Shown here piece by piece: positions 1 to 9,045 of a DNA stretch of 64,000 nucleotides. Numbering within the stretch: the first letter of the stretch is position 1; each line of letters opens with the position of its first letter. The stretch is taken from contig NZ_MEHJ01000001.1 of assembly GCF_001746415.1 (NCBI RefSeq), positions 3,121,001 to 3,185,000 of the forward strand. The letters run 5' to 3'. This stretch comes from Streptomyces agglomeratus (GTDB lineage: Bacteria; Actinomycetota; Actinomycetes; Streptomycetales; Streptomycetaceae). Made by a program: the position numbers and the translations under genes. Under the pieces are notes generated by a model. That model did no database searches. It was given only the letters and a program-made list of their open reading frames with translations, and had not been told where the DNA came from.

Positions 1-8
1 CGGCCGCC

Positions 9-416
9 GTGGCCGAGGTGTGGCTGCGGTCGTACGACGCCGCGCTGCCGACGGTGAGGCGTGCGCACAGCGACGACGGGGTGCGGGACTTCTTCCGGTA
101 CGTGGTCGTGCCGGAGCAGGAGACGTGGGTGGCGGAGAGCGGCGGCGCCGTGGTCGGGATGATGGCGCTGGAGCCCGGCTCGGTCGAGCAGCTGTACCTG
201 GCGCCGGAGCACCGGGGGCGCGGGATCGGCGACCGTTTCGTACAGCTCGCGAAGGAACGCTCGCCCGGCGGACTGGAGCTGTGGACCTTCCAGGTCAACA
301 GCCCCGCCCACCGTTTCTACGAGCGGCACGGCTTCACCGAGGCCGAGCGGACGGACGGCTCGCGCAACGAGGAGCGCGAGCCGGACGTCCGCTACGTGTG
401 GGCGCCGGAGAGCTGA
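9..416 (+). CDS. GNAT family N-acetyltransferase
   Basis: Predicted cytoplasmic acetyl-CoA-dependent N-acetyltransferase of 135 residues; the substrate is not identifiable. The pyrophosphate-binding loop of the GNAT fold is seen as APEHRGRGIG (residues 65-74), followed by the motif B region NSPAHRFYERHGF (97-109). The length is normal for a single-domain GNAT. The GTG at base 9 lies only eight bases from the window edge, so the ribosome binding site is not visible and an upstream start cannot be excluded. It stands apart from the leftward ABC exporter that follows. Confidence 0.8.
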   Translation: MAEVWLRSYDAALPTVRRAHSDDGVRDFFRYVVVPEQETWVAESGGAVVGMMALEPGSVEQLYLAPEHRGRGIGDRFVQLAKERSPGGLELWTFQVNSPAHRFYERHGFTEAERTDGSRNEEREPDVRYVWAPES

Positions 417-463
417 ACGTACGCGCCGGCCCGGGGCACGCGGGTTCCGCACTCCCGTCCCCG

Positions 464-1150
<687 letters not shown>

Positions 1151-1203
1151 GGGTGGTTCAACTCCTGTGCTGCGAAAAGGGATTCGGGACGCCGGTGGGG
1201 ACG

Positions 1204-2667
1204 TCAGGCCACGCGGCGCAGCGCGTCGGCCGGACGGAGCCGGGAGGCCCGCCAGCCGCCGAAGCCGCCAGCGACGAGCCCGCCCGCCACGGCGAGTGCG
1301 ACGGCGAGTGCGAGCGTGGTGAGGGAGACGGGCGCGGTGAGCGCGATGTCGACGGCCTTGCCGCCGGCCTGCCGGATCGGGCCGCCGGGCCCGCCGGGGC
1401 CGGTCACGGTGGCGGCGGCCCCGCCACCCCCTGCGCCCCCGCCGCCGAGCTGCGCCGTCAGCGTGGGGCCGAACGCGGTGACGAGGTACGCGCCGCCCAC
1501 ACCCACCGCGATGCCGAGCGCGCCGCCGAGCAGACCGTTGGCCAGAGCCTCGCCGACGACCTGGCGGGTGACGCGGCCGCTCTTCCAGCCGAGCGCCTTG
1601 AGCGTGCCGAACTCCTGCACGCGGCGGCTGACCGCCGAGGAGGTGAGCAGCCCGGCCACCAGGAAGGCGGCGGCCAGGACGACGACCGACAGCCACTTGC
1701 CGACACCGGCGGCCAGTCCGGAGGCCGTGGACAGGGAGCCGGAGACGGTGTCGGCGAGGTCGGCGGAGGTGGTGACGGTCGTGCCGGGGATGTTCTTCAG
1801 TACGGCGGACTTGACGCCGTCGATGCGCTGCGAGTCGGCGGCCCTGACGTAGACGGTGGTGACCTTGTTCTTCGCGCCGGCCAGCGTCTGCGCCTGCTTG
1901 AGCGGGATGTACACGTTCGCGGCGGCGGCGCCGCTGTCCGCCGTCGCGATGCCGACGACCTTGTACTTCGTGCCCGAGACGGTGACGGAGCCACCGGTCC
2001 TGAGCTTCTTCTCCTTCGCGTACGCGCTGTCGACGACGGCGACCTCGGCGTCGGTCTCGGACGCGGTGAAGGTGCGTCCCGCGGTGATCTCGGAGGAGGT
2101 GAGCGGGCCGAGCGCCGGCCGGGTGACGTCGGTTCCGTACACGGAGAAGGAGTCGACCCCGAACGCGGCGCCGCCGCCCCGCACCGCGCCGCCGTCCGAG
2201 CCGCCGCCGGGCCCGCCCGGCTGCGCGGGCTGCGCCTTCTCGACCTCGCCGCGCTTGAACTGCCCGCTGACCTTGAGGACCTGGAGGCTCAGGCCGCCGG
2301 CCGCGTCCGCGACGCCGTCCTGCCCGGCGACCTTGTCGACGGTGGGGGACACCAGGGTCTGGAAGCCCTGCACCATGACGCGGTCGCTGCTCTGTTCCTT
2401 GTCGTCGCCGCTGCCCTTGGCGTCGAACTCGAAGCGCGGTCTGCGGCTGGTGTCGTTCTCGCCGGGCGGCGTCGCGGCCTTGGTGACCGTCATGTCGGTG
2501 CCCAGTCCGTACAGCGATTCCAGGACCTTGTCCTGGGCGCGGCCCATGCCGGCGGAGACCGAACCGACCACGATGACCAGCGCGATGCCGAGCGCCAGAC
2601 CGGAGGCGACGACGAACGCCGCCTTTCTGCGGTGGCGCAGTTCGCGCCGGAGGTAGGTGAGGAACAT
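1204..2667 (-). CDS. ABC transporter permease, FtsX/MacB family
   Basis: Membrane subunit of 487 residues partnered with the downstream ATPase. Layout: one N-terminal membrane segment (AFVVASGLALGIALVIVVGS), a long extracytoplasmic MacB_PCD-like domain, then three C-terminal membrane segments containing the FtsX core (SRRVQEFGTLKALGW). A Gly-rich loop lies between the last two segments. The start at MFLTYLRREL was chosen because the upstream extension is low-complexity and the family begins with a short basic stretch before the first helix. Both genes run leftward as a two-gene operon. Confidence 0.88.
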   Translation of the reverse strand: MFLTYLRRELRHRRKAAFVVASGLALGIALVIVVGSVSAGMGRAQDKVLESLYGLGTDMTVTKAATPPGENDTSRRPRFEFDAKGSGDDKEQSSDRVMVQGFQTLVSPTVDKVAGQDGVADAAGGLSLQVLKVSGQFKRGEVEKAQPAQPGGPGGGSDGGAVRGGGAAFGVDSFSVYGTDVTRPALGPLTSSEITAGRTFTASETDAEVAVVDSAYAKEKKLRTGGSVTVSGTKYKVVGIATADSGAAAANVYIPLKQAQTLAGAKNKVTTVYVRAADSQRIDGVKSAVLKNIPGTTVTTSADLADTVSGSLSTASGLAAGVGKWLSVVVLAAAFLVAGLLTSSAVSRRVQEFGTLKALGWKSGRVTRQVVGEALANGLLGGALGIAVGVGGAYLVTAFGPTLTAQLGGGGAGGGGAAATVTGPGGPGGPIRQAGGKAVDIALTAPVSLTTLALAVALAVAGGLVAGGFGGWRASRLRPADALRRVA

Positions 2668-2752
2668 GACGCGAAAGTACGAGCGGCGCGTGATGGGGGG
2701 ATAAGGCCGGCGTGAGAGCCGGATGAGAAGAAGCCTCCCCCCACGTACGAGA

Positions 2753-2798
2753 ACGGCGGCGGGCGCCACCCCGAGTCGGAGGTGGCGCCCGCCGCCGT
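2753..2798 (-). terminator. Rho-independent-like hairpin after the L,D-transpeptidase gene
   Basis: Perfect 18-bp inverted repeat (arms 2753-2770 and 2781-2798, 10-nt loop) without a clear U-tract, as usual in Streptomyces. It lies 47 bp past the stop of the leftward L,D-transpeptidase gene and before the ABC permease start, so it would separate the two transcripts. Confidence 0.7.
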
Positions 2799-2844
2799 AC
2801 GCGCTACGGAGAACGCGGGGGGAGCGGGCCGGGAGGGCGGCGGG

Positions 2845-4113
2845 TCAGACGGCGGAGCCGGCCTTCCACTGCGCCCAGTCCATGTTCCAGCCGTTGAGGC
2901 CGTTGTCCGGCTTGATGGTCTTGTCCGGGGAGTTCTGGACGATGACGACGTCGCCGACGAGCGAGTTGTTGAAGAACCACGCGCCGGGCTGGTTGGGGTC
3001 GTTCGCACCCTTGGCGTCGTTCAGGCCCACGCAGCCGTGGCTGGTGTTGGCCTTGCCGAAGATGGAGTCGTCGCCCCAGTAGTTGCCGTGGATGAACGTG
3101 CCCGAGGTCGACAGCCGCATGGCGTGCGGCACGTCCTTGATGTCGTACTCGCCCTTGCCGTCGTCGTCGGTGAAGCCGACCGTCGCACCGTTCATCCGGG
3201 TCTCCTTAAACTTCTCGGAGATCACCATCTGGCCGTTGTACGTCGGGTTGTCGGGGGCGCCCGCGGAGATCGGGATCGTCTTGACCGTCTTGCCGTCCTG
3301 CGTGACCGTCATGGTCTTCGACTTGGCGTCGACGGTGCTGACCTGGTTGCGTCCGACGGTGAAGGTGACGGTCTTGTCCTGGACGCCGTAGATGCCCTCG
3401 GCGCCCTCGACGCCGTCGAGCTCCAGCTTCATGGTGACCGTCGAGCCGCCCTTCCAGTACTCCTGGGGGCGGAAGTCCAGCCGCTGCGGGCTGAACCAGT
3501 GGCCGACGACCTCCTGGCCGCTGGTCGACGTGACCGTGATGCCCTTCTGGACGGCGGCCTTGTCGGTGATCGGCTTGTCGAAGTTGATCGACACCGGCAT
3601 GCCCACGCCGACCTTGGAGCCGTCGTCGGGCGTGAAGTTCCCGATGAAGCTGTTGTCCGGCGAGACGGTGGTGAAGGAGCCGTTCTCGTGCGCCTCGCGG
3701 CCTTCGGAGTCCGCCGCCGTCGCCGAGATCTTGTACGTCGTCGAACGCTCCAGCTGCGCGTCCGGCTTCCAGCTCTTGCCGTCGGCGGCGATCGTGCCCG
3801 CCACCTTGTCACCTGCGGTCGAAGTCATGGTGACCTCGGTCAGCTTGCCCTCGGTGACGGTGACCTTGGTGCCGCGGTTGATGCTGACGTTGTCGGCGCC
3901 ACCCTTGGGTGTGATCGCTATTCGGGCCTTGGAGGTGTCCTTGGCCGCCGCCTCGTCCACCTCGGCCTGCGACTTCTTGGAGCTCTGGGCGCTGCTGCCG
4001 CCCTTGTCGTCGCCGCCGCTACAGCCCGAAAGGACCAGAACGCCGCCAAGCAGTGCGGACGCGGCCATGAGGCCCCTGCGCCGCTTGCTGTCCGTCATCA
4101 CACGCTTCTCCAT
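2845..4113 (-). CDS. L,D-transpeptidase lipoprotein with Ig-like domains
   Basis: Lipid-anchored extracytoplasmic enzyme predicted to form 3-3 peptidoglycan cross-links or attach proteins to the wall. A basic n-region (KRRR) and hydrophobic stretch end in lipobox LSGC (28-31). Two Ig-like (BIG) repeats follow, then a YkuD catalytic domain with conserved His in FIHGNYW and SHGC (Cys about 361), an architecture like mycobacterial LdtMt2. The total of 422 residues is normal. Start choice is uncertain: GTG at 4128, ATG at 4113 and ATG at 4098 are all in frame; 4098 has a GGAG eight to nine bases upstream and 4113 has GGGGA. Confidence 0.92.
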   Translation of the reverse strand: MEKRVMTDSKRRRGLMAASALLGGVLVLSGCSGGDDKGGSSAQSSKKSQAEVDEAAAKDTSKARIAITPKGGADNVSINRGTKVTVTEGKLTEVTMTSTAGDKVAGTIAADGKSWKPDAQLERSTTYKISATAADSEGREAHENGSFTTVSPDNSFIGNFTPDDGSKVGVGMPVSINFDKPITDKAAVQKGITVTSTSGQEVVGHWFSPQRLDFRPQEYWKGGSTVTMKLELDGVEGAEGIYGVQDKTVTFTVGRNQVSTVDAKSKTMTVTQDGKTVKTIPISAGAPDNPTYNGQMVISEKFKETRMNGATVGFTDDDGKGEYDIKDVPHAMRLSTSGTFIHGNYWGDDSIFGKANTSHGCVGLNDAKGANDPNQPGAWFFNNSLVGDVVIVQNSPDKTIKPDNGLNGWNMDWAQWKAGSAV

Positions 4114-4312
4114 CGTTGCCGTCCCCACAAGATCCCCGGGCAGAGCCGCTGGGCAGCGTCACCCTGCCAATGTCTTAAACACCTGTTCCGATTCGTCCGT
4201 TCCACATCTCGGGGGAATGTGGGGAACACCACTGATCACAGTGACCGACGCAGCCACGCCGCCGCCGGTTGCGGCAGCGGCGGGCTTTTGTGCGCCGGGC
4301 TCACCGGAGAAG

Positions 4313-4639
4313 CTACGCCGGGCCCTCCTCGTCGTCCTCATCCAGGTCCCACTCCACGGCGTCGGGGTTGTAGTCGATCCGTTCGCTGCTCCACGAGGCC
4401 TGCGCGAGTTCCACCCCGGGGACGTCGCTGATCAGATCGAACGGGTCCACGAGGTGCGCGAGGGCCTCCGCGACGTCTTCCCTGACGGCGGCCTCGGCAT
4501 GCGTGCGCTCGACGTCCGCCGCGTGGGCATCTTCGGTTACGTGGGCGAGAGCGGCGTCGGTGAGTGTCTCGGGATCAGAAATTTCCAGCACCAATTCAAC
4601 CTGGAGCCGGACAAAGCGTGACGTGTCGTTTGCGTTCAT
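4313..4639 (-). CDS. conserved hypothetical acidic protein
   Basis: A 108-residue protein of unknown function. It is strikingly acidic at the C-terminus (DAVEWDLDEDDEEGPA) and has no membrane segment or signal peptide, so it is probably cytoplasmic. The start MNANDTSRFV was chosen over upstream codons because the extension is Pro/Arg-rich shadow sequence. The mid-part (VELVLEISDPETLTDAALAHV) looks helical. It is convergent with nothing and divergent from the LAXTG protein gene, 116 bp away. No recognisable catalytic motif. Confidence 0.7.
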   Translation of the reverse strand: MNANDTSRFVRLQVELVLEISDPETLTDAALAHVTEDAHAADVERTHAEAAVREDVAEALAHLVDPFDLISDVPGVELAQASWSSERIDYNPDAVEWDLDEDDEEGPA

Positions 4640-4755
4640 GCCTCGGAGCGTAGGCCGCCGGACTCTCGCGACTTTCCTGCGACCCGCTGCTTTCATTAGC
4701 ATCGGCGTACACGGCCCTCGGCCAATTCCCGGTTGCCTCAAGGGGGATCGATTAC

Positions 4756-5058
4756 GTGTCCGCACGCCGACCGCTGCTGACCGCCACCGCCGCGGGCACA
4801 CTGCTGTGTGCCCTGTGGTTCGTCCCGTCCGCCAACGCGACGGCGGAGGGGGAGGCGAAGCCCCGGACCGATTCGCAGCAGCAGTCACAGGAGCAGGCCA
4901 GACCCTCCACCGGTGGCGACGCCTCTCAGGATCTCGCGCTCGCCGACACGGGCAGCGTGGACACGACCCCGTACCTGGTCGGCGGCACCGCGTTCCTCGG
5001 CGTGGGCGCCGGGTTCCTCGCGTTCTCGATGCGAAGGGCCGCGCGTCCGGTCATCTGA
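4756..5058 (+). CDS. small LAXTG-anchored cell-wall protein
   Basis: A 100-residue secreted protein. It has an N-terminal signal peptide (basic MSARR, then hydrophobic LLTATAAGTLLCALWF, Ala cleavage region SANATA), a short Gln/Ser-rich polar middle, and a C-terminal sorting signal: LADTG, a hydrophobic helix, and a basic tail (MRRAARPVI). LAXTG is the motif used by class E sortases of Streptomyces, as in long chaplins, so covalent attachment to peptidoglycan is predicted. The mature part is only about 35 residues. The GTG start at 4756 is preceded by AGGGGG. No sortase gene lies in the window. Confidence 0.75.
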   Translation: MSARRPLLTATAAGTLLCALWFVPSANATAEGEAKPRTDSQQQSQEQARPSTGGDASQDLALADTGSVDTTPYLVGGTAFLGVGAGFLAFSMRRAARPVI

Positions 5059-5106
5059 CGCACGGCCCTCGGCACTTCGATCCGTACTTCTTTCCTCTGC
5101 TTGCCT

Positions 5107-6651
5107 CTAGGCGAGCGGTCCCGTCACCGGCTCGACGGCCTCGACGAGCCGGCCCGCCCGTACGAAGGCATCGGCCGCGGCGAGGTCCGGTGCGAGGAAG
5201 CGGTCGGGGCCGGGGCCCTCGACTCCGGCTTCCCGTACGGCCTTGATGACCGCCTGCGAGGCGGGCGCGGGCGTGAGCCCTTCACGCAGTTCGATGCCGC
5301 GCGTGGCGGCGTACAGCTCGACGGCCACGATCCGCGTCAGGTTGTCGATCGTGGTGCGGAGCTTGCGGGCCGCCGACCAGCCCATGGAGACGTGGTCCTC
5401 CTGCATCGCGGAGGACGGGATCGAGTCGACGGACGCGGGCGCCGCGAGCCGCTTCATCTCGCTGACCAGGGCGGCCTGGGTGTACTGGGCGATCATCAGG
5501 CCCGAGTCGACACCGGCGTCGTCGGCGAGGAAGGGCGGCAGGCCGTGCGACCGGTTCTTGTCGAGGAGCCGGTCGGTGCGGCGCTCGCAGATGGAACCGA
5601 GGTCGGCGGCGGCGATGGCGAGGAAGTCCAGTACGTACGCGACGGGGGCGCCGTGGAAGTTGCCGTTGGACTCGACGCGGCCGTCGGGCAGGACGACCGG
5701 GTTGTCGACGGCGGCGGCGAGCTCCCGCTCGGCGACGGTGAGCGCGTACGCGATGGTGTCGCGTCCGGCGCCGGCGACCTGGGGGGCGCAGCGCACGGAG
5801 TAGGCGTCCTGGACGCGCGGGGCGTCGTCCTGGTGATGGCCGGTGAGGCCCGAGCCGGCGAGGACCCGGAGCATGTTGTCGGCGGATTCGCCCTGGCCGG
5901 GGTGGGGGCGTATGGCGTGCAGGTCGGGCGCGAGGACCTTGTCGGTGCCGAGGAGGGCTTCGAGGCTGAGGGCGGCGGTGATGTCCGCGGAGGTGTAGAG
6001 CCGCTTCAGGTCCGCGATGGCCATGATCAGCATGCCGAGCATGCCGTCGGTGCCGTTGAGGAGGGCCAGGCCCTCCTTCTCGCGCAGCTCGACGGGGACG
6101 ATGCCGTGGGCGGCGAGCAGTTCGCCGGCCGGCCGGACGACGCCGTCGGGCCCCGCCGCGTCGCCCTCGCCCATGAGCGCGAGGGCGCAGTGGCTGAGGG
6201 GGGCGAGGTCGCCGGAGCAGCCGAGCGAGCCGTACTCGTGGACGACGGGGGTGATCCCGGCGTTGAGCAGGTCCGCCATGGTCTGGGCGACGTGCGGGCG
6301 TACGCCGGTGTGGCCGGAGGCGACGGTCTTGAGCCGCAGGAACATCAGCGCGCGTACGACCTCGCGCTCGACGTGCGGGCCCATGCCGGCGGCGTGCGAC
6401 CGGACGATGTTGCGCTGCAACTGGGCGCGCAGGTCCTGGCTGATGTGCCGGGAGGCGAGGGCGCCGAATCCGGTCGAGACGCCGTAGACGGGCTCCGGCT
6501 TGGCGGCCAGCGCGTCGACGATCTCGCGCGAGGCGGCGAGGGCGGTGACGGCCTCCTGGGAGAGCTCGACCCTGGCGTTGTCCCGGGCGACGGCGATGAC
6601 GTCCGCTGCGGTCGTCCCGGACGTCCCCAGGACCACTGTGTGCATATCCAT
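5107..6651 (-). CDS. hutH: histidine ammonia-lyase
   Basis: Deaminates L-histidine to trans-urocanate and ammonia, the first step of histidine use. The 514 residues match Streptomyces HutH closely, including the N-terminus MDMHTVV, which fixes the start. The MIO prosthetic group would form around GCSGDLAPLSH (144-154); here the triad is Cys-Ser-Gly rather than the common Ala-Ser-Gly. The other hut genes are absent, consistent with the dispersed hut genes of streptomycetes. A -35/-10 promoter whose predicted start point coincides with the ATG suggests a leaderless mRNA. Confidence 0.95.
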   Translation of the reverse strand: MDMHTVVLGTSGTTAADVIAVARDNARVELSQEAVTALAASREIVDALAAKPEPVYGVSTGFGALASRHISQDLRAQLQRNIVRSHAAGMGPHVEREVVRALMFLRLKTVASGHTGVRPHVAQTMADLLNAGITPVVHEYGSLGCSGDLAPLSHCALALMGEGDAAGPDGVVRPAGELLAAHGIVPVELREKEGLALLNGTDGMLGMLIMAIADLKRLYTSADITAALSLEALLGTDKVLAPDLHAIRPHPGQGESADNMLRVLAGSGLTGHHQDDAPRVQDAYSVRCAPQVAGAGRDTIAYALTVAERELAAAVDNPVVLPDGRVESNGNFHGAPVAYVLDFLAIAAADLGSICERRTDRLLDKNRSHGLPPFLADDAGVDSGLMIAQYTQAALVSEMKRLAAPASVDSIPSSAMQEDHVSMGWSAARKLRTTIDNLTRIVAVELYAATRGIELREGLTPAPASQAVIKAVREAGVEGPGPDRFLAPDLAAADAFVRAGRLVEAVEPVTGPLA

Positions 6652-6658
6652 ATTCAGA

Positions 6659-6687
6659 ACCCTACGGACTGAATCCGTCTCTGTCAC
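6659..6687 (-). promoter_or_regulatory. hutH promoter, probably leaderless
   Basis: On the minus strand GTGACA (bases 6682-6687) and TAGGGT (6659-6664) are separated by exactly 17 bp, close to the vegetative -35/-10 consensus. Transcription would begin about seven bases after the -10, at the hutH ATG (6651), and no Shine-Dalgarno sequence is present between them. Assignment is by eye. Confidence 0.55.
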
Positions 6688-6840
6688 TAGTGGAGGGTGG
6701 TGGTACCCCTTACAGCTGCGCTGCGCCGCTTTCCCCCACCCGCCCCTTCCCGGCAGCGGGGGCAGACCCCCGGATGCGGGACGCCCCACGGGCGCCGGAT
6801 GCGAGGAACGGGGCCCGGGGCGCCGCCCCGGACCCGGGTA

Positions 6841-6859
6841 CGCGGGGCGCCGCCCCGCG
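6841..6859 (-). terminator. hairpin after the GGDEF gene
   Basis: Inverted repeat CGCGGGGC-gcc-GCCCCGCG six bases past the stop of the leftward diguanylate cyclase gene. A second similar GGGGCGCCGCCCC element sits at about 6816-6829. The region up to hutH (6660-6840) otherwise carries only the hutH promoter. Confidence 0.5.
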
Positions 6860-6864
6860 GGAAC

Positions 6865-8157
6865 TCACCCCCCGTCGCCCGGCCGGCGCCCCCGGAACGC
6901 GCGCCGGTCGTGCGGTGCGGCCGGCGGGGCGTCGGCCAGGCGGACCACCGCTCCGTCGCGGCCCGCCACCACGGGCCGGGTCGAGCGCGCCGCCTTCGCG
7001 CGGTACTGCGCCGCGTCCGCCAGCCGGAAGAGCCGGCGCGCGGAGCGGACCGGCCCGATCGGGTCCCCCGTCGAGGCGACCCCGCAGGCGACCCCCTCCC
7101 CCAGGTCCATCTCCCCCGCCCGTACGCACAGCACCTCGGCCACCTTCACCACCGCGTCCGAGGTCGGCCCCACCGCGAGCAGGCAGAACTCGTCGCCCCC
7201 GAGCCGCGCCGCCAGCGCCCCCGGCAGCATCGCGCCGCACACTGAGAGCACCGAGCCGAAACGTTCCAGCAGCCGGTCGCCCACCGCGTGGCCGAGCGAA
7301 TCGTTGACGCGCTTGAGGCCATTCAGGTCACAGACGACCAGGCTGACGACCGCCCCGGAGTCCCGGTGCTGTTCCACCGCCTCGTCGAGCCCCATGTCGA
7401 CCGCCCGCCGGTTCGCCAGCCCCGTCAGCGGGTCCGTGAACGCGAGCTTGCGGACCTCCTCCAGCAGTTCCGTCTGGGCGATGCCCGCCGCCACCACCGA
7501 CGCGAGCACCGTCGCGAAGTCCGCGTCGGCCCGGTCGAAGACCGGCGCCCCGGCCGGCCGCGCCACGTACAGCTCACCCCACGCCTGCCCGCGCAGCACG
7601 ATCGGCGCGACCACGCACGAACCGCGCCCGCGCCGCCGAAGCGCCGCCACCCGCTGATGGCAGTACCCGGCGGGGCCCGCGGCGGGACCGGCGGGGGAAG
7701 GGGCGGAAGGCCCGGCGGCGGGCACCCCGGAGCGACCGGCGGGAGCGGCAGCGGCAGCGGCGGCAGCAGCAGCAGCAGCGGCAGCGGGACCACCGGGACG
7801 GGCCCGCGTACCCGGTCCGGCCGCGCGCCCCGGTCCCTCCGCCGTCTCCACCCACGCGTTCGGCTCGCCCCCGCCCGCCCACTTCTCGTGCAGGAACTCC
7901 GCGATCTCGGGAAACTGATGCACGGGATAGGTCTCGGCCGCGGGGAACTCCTCCTCCCCCTCCGCCCGCTCCCCCGCGTTGACCAGCACCCGCAGCCGTC
8001 CCAGCTCGCGCTCCCACACCGAGACCGCCGCGAAGCTGCCCCCGAGGGCCTCCTTCGCCCCCAGCGCGGCGGCCCGCCAGGACTCTCGCGGGGTGTGCGC
8101 CGCCGCCATCGCCTGCGCCAGCGTCACGACGGCCCGCAGCCGCACATCCTCACCCAT
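6865..8157 (-). CDS. GAF-GGDEF diguanylate cyclase
   Basis: Predicted to make the second messenger c-di-GMP from two GTP. A GAF-like sensory region covers roughly residues 1-230 and is interrupted by a long Gly/Pro/Ala insertion with a run of 14 alanines. The GGDEF domain follows, with LTGLANRR and an intact RLGGDEF (GGDEF at 320-324). No RxxD inhibitory site is present upstream of GGDEF, so product inhibition by that route is not expected. The 430 residues lack membrane segments. Position next to hutH and cya suggests the S. coelicolor protein called CdgE, but I could not verify that name. Ends just before hairpin 6841-6859. Confidence 0.88.
   Translation of the reverse strand: MGEDVRLRAVVTLAQAMAAAHTPRESWRAAALGAKEALGGSFAAVSVWERELGRLRVLVNAGERAEGEEEFPAAETYPVHQFPEIAEFLHEKWAGGGEPNAWVETAEGPGRAAGPGTRARPGGPAAAAAAAAAAAAAAPAGRSGVPAAGPSAPSPAGPAAGPAGYCHQRVAALRRRGRGSCVVAPIVLRGQAWGELYVARPAGAPVFDRADADFATVLASVVAAGIAQTELLEEVRKLAFTDPLTGLANRRAVDMGLDEAVEQHRDSGAVVSLVVCDLNGLKRVNDSLGHAVGDRLLERFGSVLSVCGAMLPGALAARLGGDEFCLLAVGPTSDAVVKVAEVLCVRAGEMDLGEGVACGVASTGDPIGPVRSARRLFRLADAAQYRAKAARSTRPVVAGRDGAVVRLADAPPAAPHDRRAFRGRRPGDGG
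7741..7788. repeat. GGCAGC microsatellite coding for polyalanine
   Basis: Imperfect run of GGCAGC/AGC units in the + strand. On the coding (minus) strand it encodes the polyalanine stretch in the GAF portion of the diguanylate cyclase. Such tracts are prone to slippage in whole codons and so to length variation between strains. Confidence 0.8.
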
Positions 8158-8201
8158 CTCCTCAGCTTAGGGAGTCCGGGGAGATTTGTATCGTTTGATC
8201 C

Positions 8202-9002
8202 CTATTCACCGGGCCACTGGGGTGCGCGCTTCTCGTTGAACGCCGCCACGCCCTCCGCCCGGTCGCCCGAGAACGCCACCGACCGCCACGCCGCGTCCTC
8301 CACCTCCAGCCCCGCGCGCAGGTCCAGCCCGTGCCCGAGCCGCATCGCGCGCTTGGCCGCCCGCAGCCCGACCGGCGAGTTGCCGGCGATCCGCGCCGCC
8401 AGCTCCAGCGCCTCCTCGCGGTCCCGGCCCGCGTCCACGAGCTGGTCCACCAGGCCGAGCGAGGCCGCCTCCGCCGCCTCCACGCGCCGCGCGGTGAACA
8501 CCAGTTCCGCCGCCCGCGCCGCCCCGACCCGCCGGGGGAGCAGCTGCGTACCGCCGCCGCCGGGGATGACACCCACCGACACCTCGGGCAGTCCCACCAC
8601 CGCCGTGCGGTCCGCCACGATCAGGTCGCAGGCCAGCGCCAGCTCGAAGCCGCCGCCCAGCGCGAAGCCGTGCACGGCGGCGATCGTCGGCATGGGGAGC
8701 TCCAGCACGCCGGTGTACGCGCCCCGGGCGACCGGCCGCTGACGTACCAGCTCGGCGTCCGTAAAGGAGTTGCGCTCCTTGAGGTCCGCGCCGACGCAGA
8801 ACGCCCGCTCGTGGCTGGAGGTCACCACCGTCACGCGCACGCCCGGGTCCGCGCCCAGCGCGTCGCACGCCGCCGCGATGGAGCGCGCCATGTCCGTGGA
8901 CACCGCGTTCATCGCCTTGGGCCGGTCGAGGACCAGCTCGGCGACGTGACCGTGCCGCCGTACGCCGACGAACTCCCCGAAGCGTTCCTGTTCCGCACTC
9001 AT
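8202..9002 (-). CDS. enoyl-CoA hydratase/isomerase family protein
   Basis: Crotonase-fold enzyme of 266 residues acting on an acyl-CoA, probably hydrating enoyl-CoA in fatty-acid or amino-acid breakdown. The oxyanion-hole segments are recognisable: ERAFCVGADLKER and AAVHGFALGGGFELALACD. The catalytic-region glutamate is seen in GLPEVSVGVIPGGGGTQLLPR. The start MSAEQERFGEF was preferred to an upstream in-frame codon three residues earlier. A perfect palindrome 21 bp upstream is a candidate operator. The gene is leftward, between cya and the GGDEF gene, with 43 bp to each side. Confidence 0.9.
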   Translation of the reverse strand: MSAEQERFGEFVGVRRHGHVAELVLDRPKAMNAVSTDMARSIAAACDALGADPGVRVTVVTSSHERAFCVGADLKERNSFTDAELVRQRPVARGAYTGVLELPMPTIAAVHGFALGGGFELALACDLIVADRTAVVGLPEVSVGVIPGGGGTQLLPRRVGAARAAELVFTARRVEAAEAASLGLVDQLVDAGRDREEALELAARIAGNSPVGLRAAKRAMRLGHGLDLRAGLEVEDAAWRSVAFSGDRAEGVAAFNEKRAPQWPGE

Positions 9003-9022
9003 ACCGCGCACACCCTCCCGGT

Positions 9023-9034
9023 TAACGATCGTTA
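9023..9034. promoter_or_regulatory. palindrome TAACGATCGTTA upstream of enoyl-CoA hydratase
   Basis: Perfect 12-bp palindrome in the 43-bp gap between cya and the enoyl-CoA hydratase gene, 21 bp before the latter's ATG. Its size and symmetry fit a TetR-type operator, as is common for acyl-CoA metabolism genes; the regulator is not known. Confidence 0.45.
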
Positions 9035-9045
9035 CCGGGGAGATC

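Noticed and set aside
4230..4243. CACTG-ATCA-CAGTG inverted repeat upstream of the L,D-transpeptidase gene
   Set aside because: Only 5-bp arms and no known motif; position relative to the promoter is unclear.
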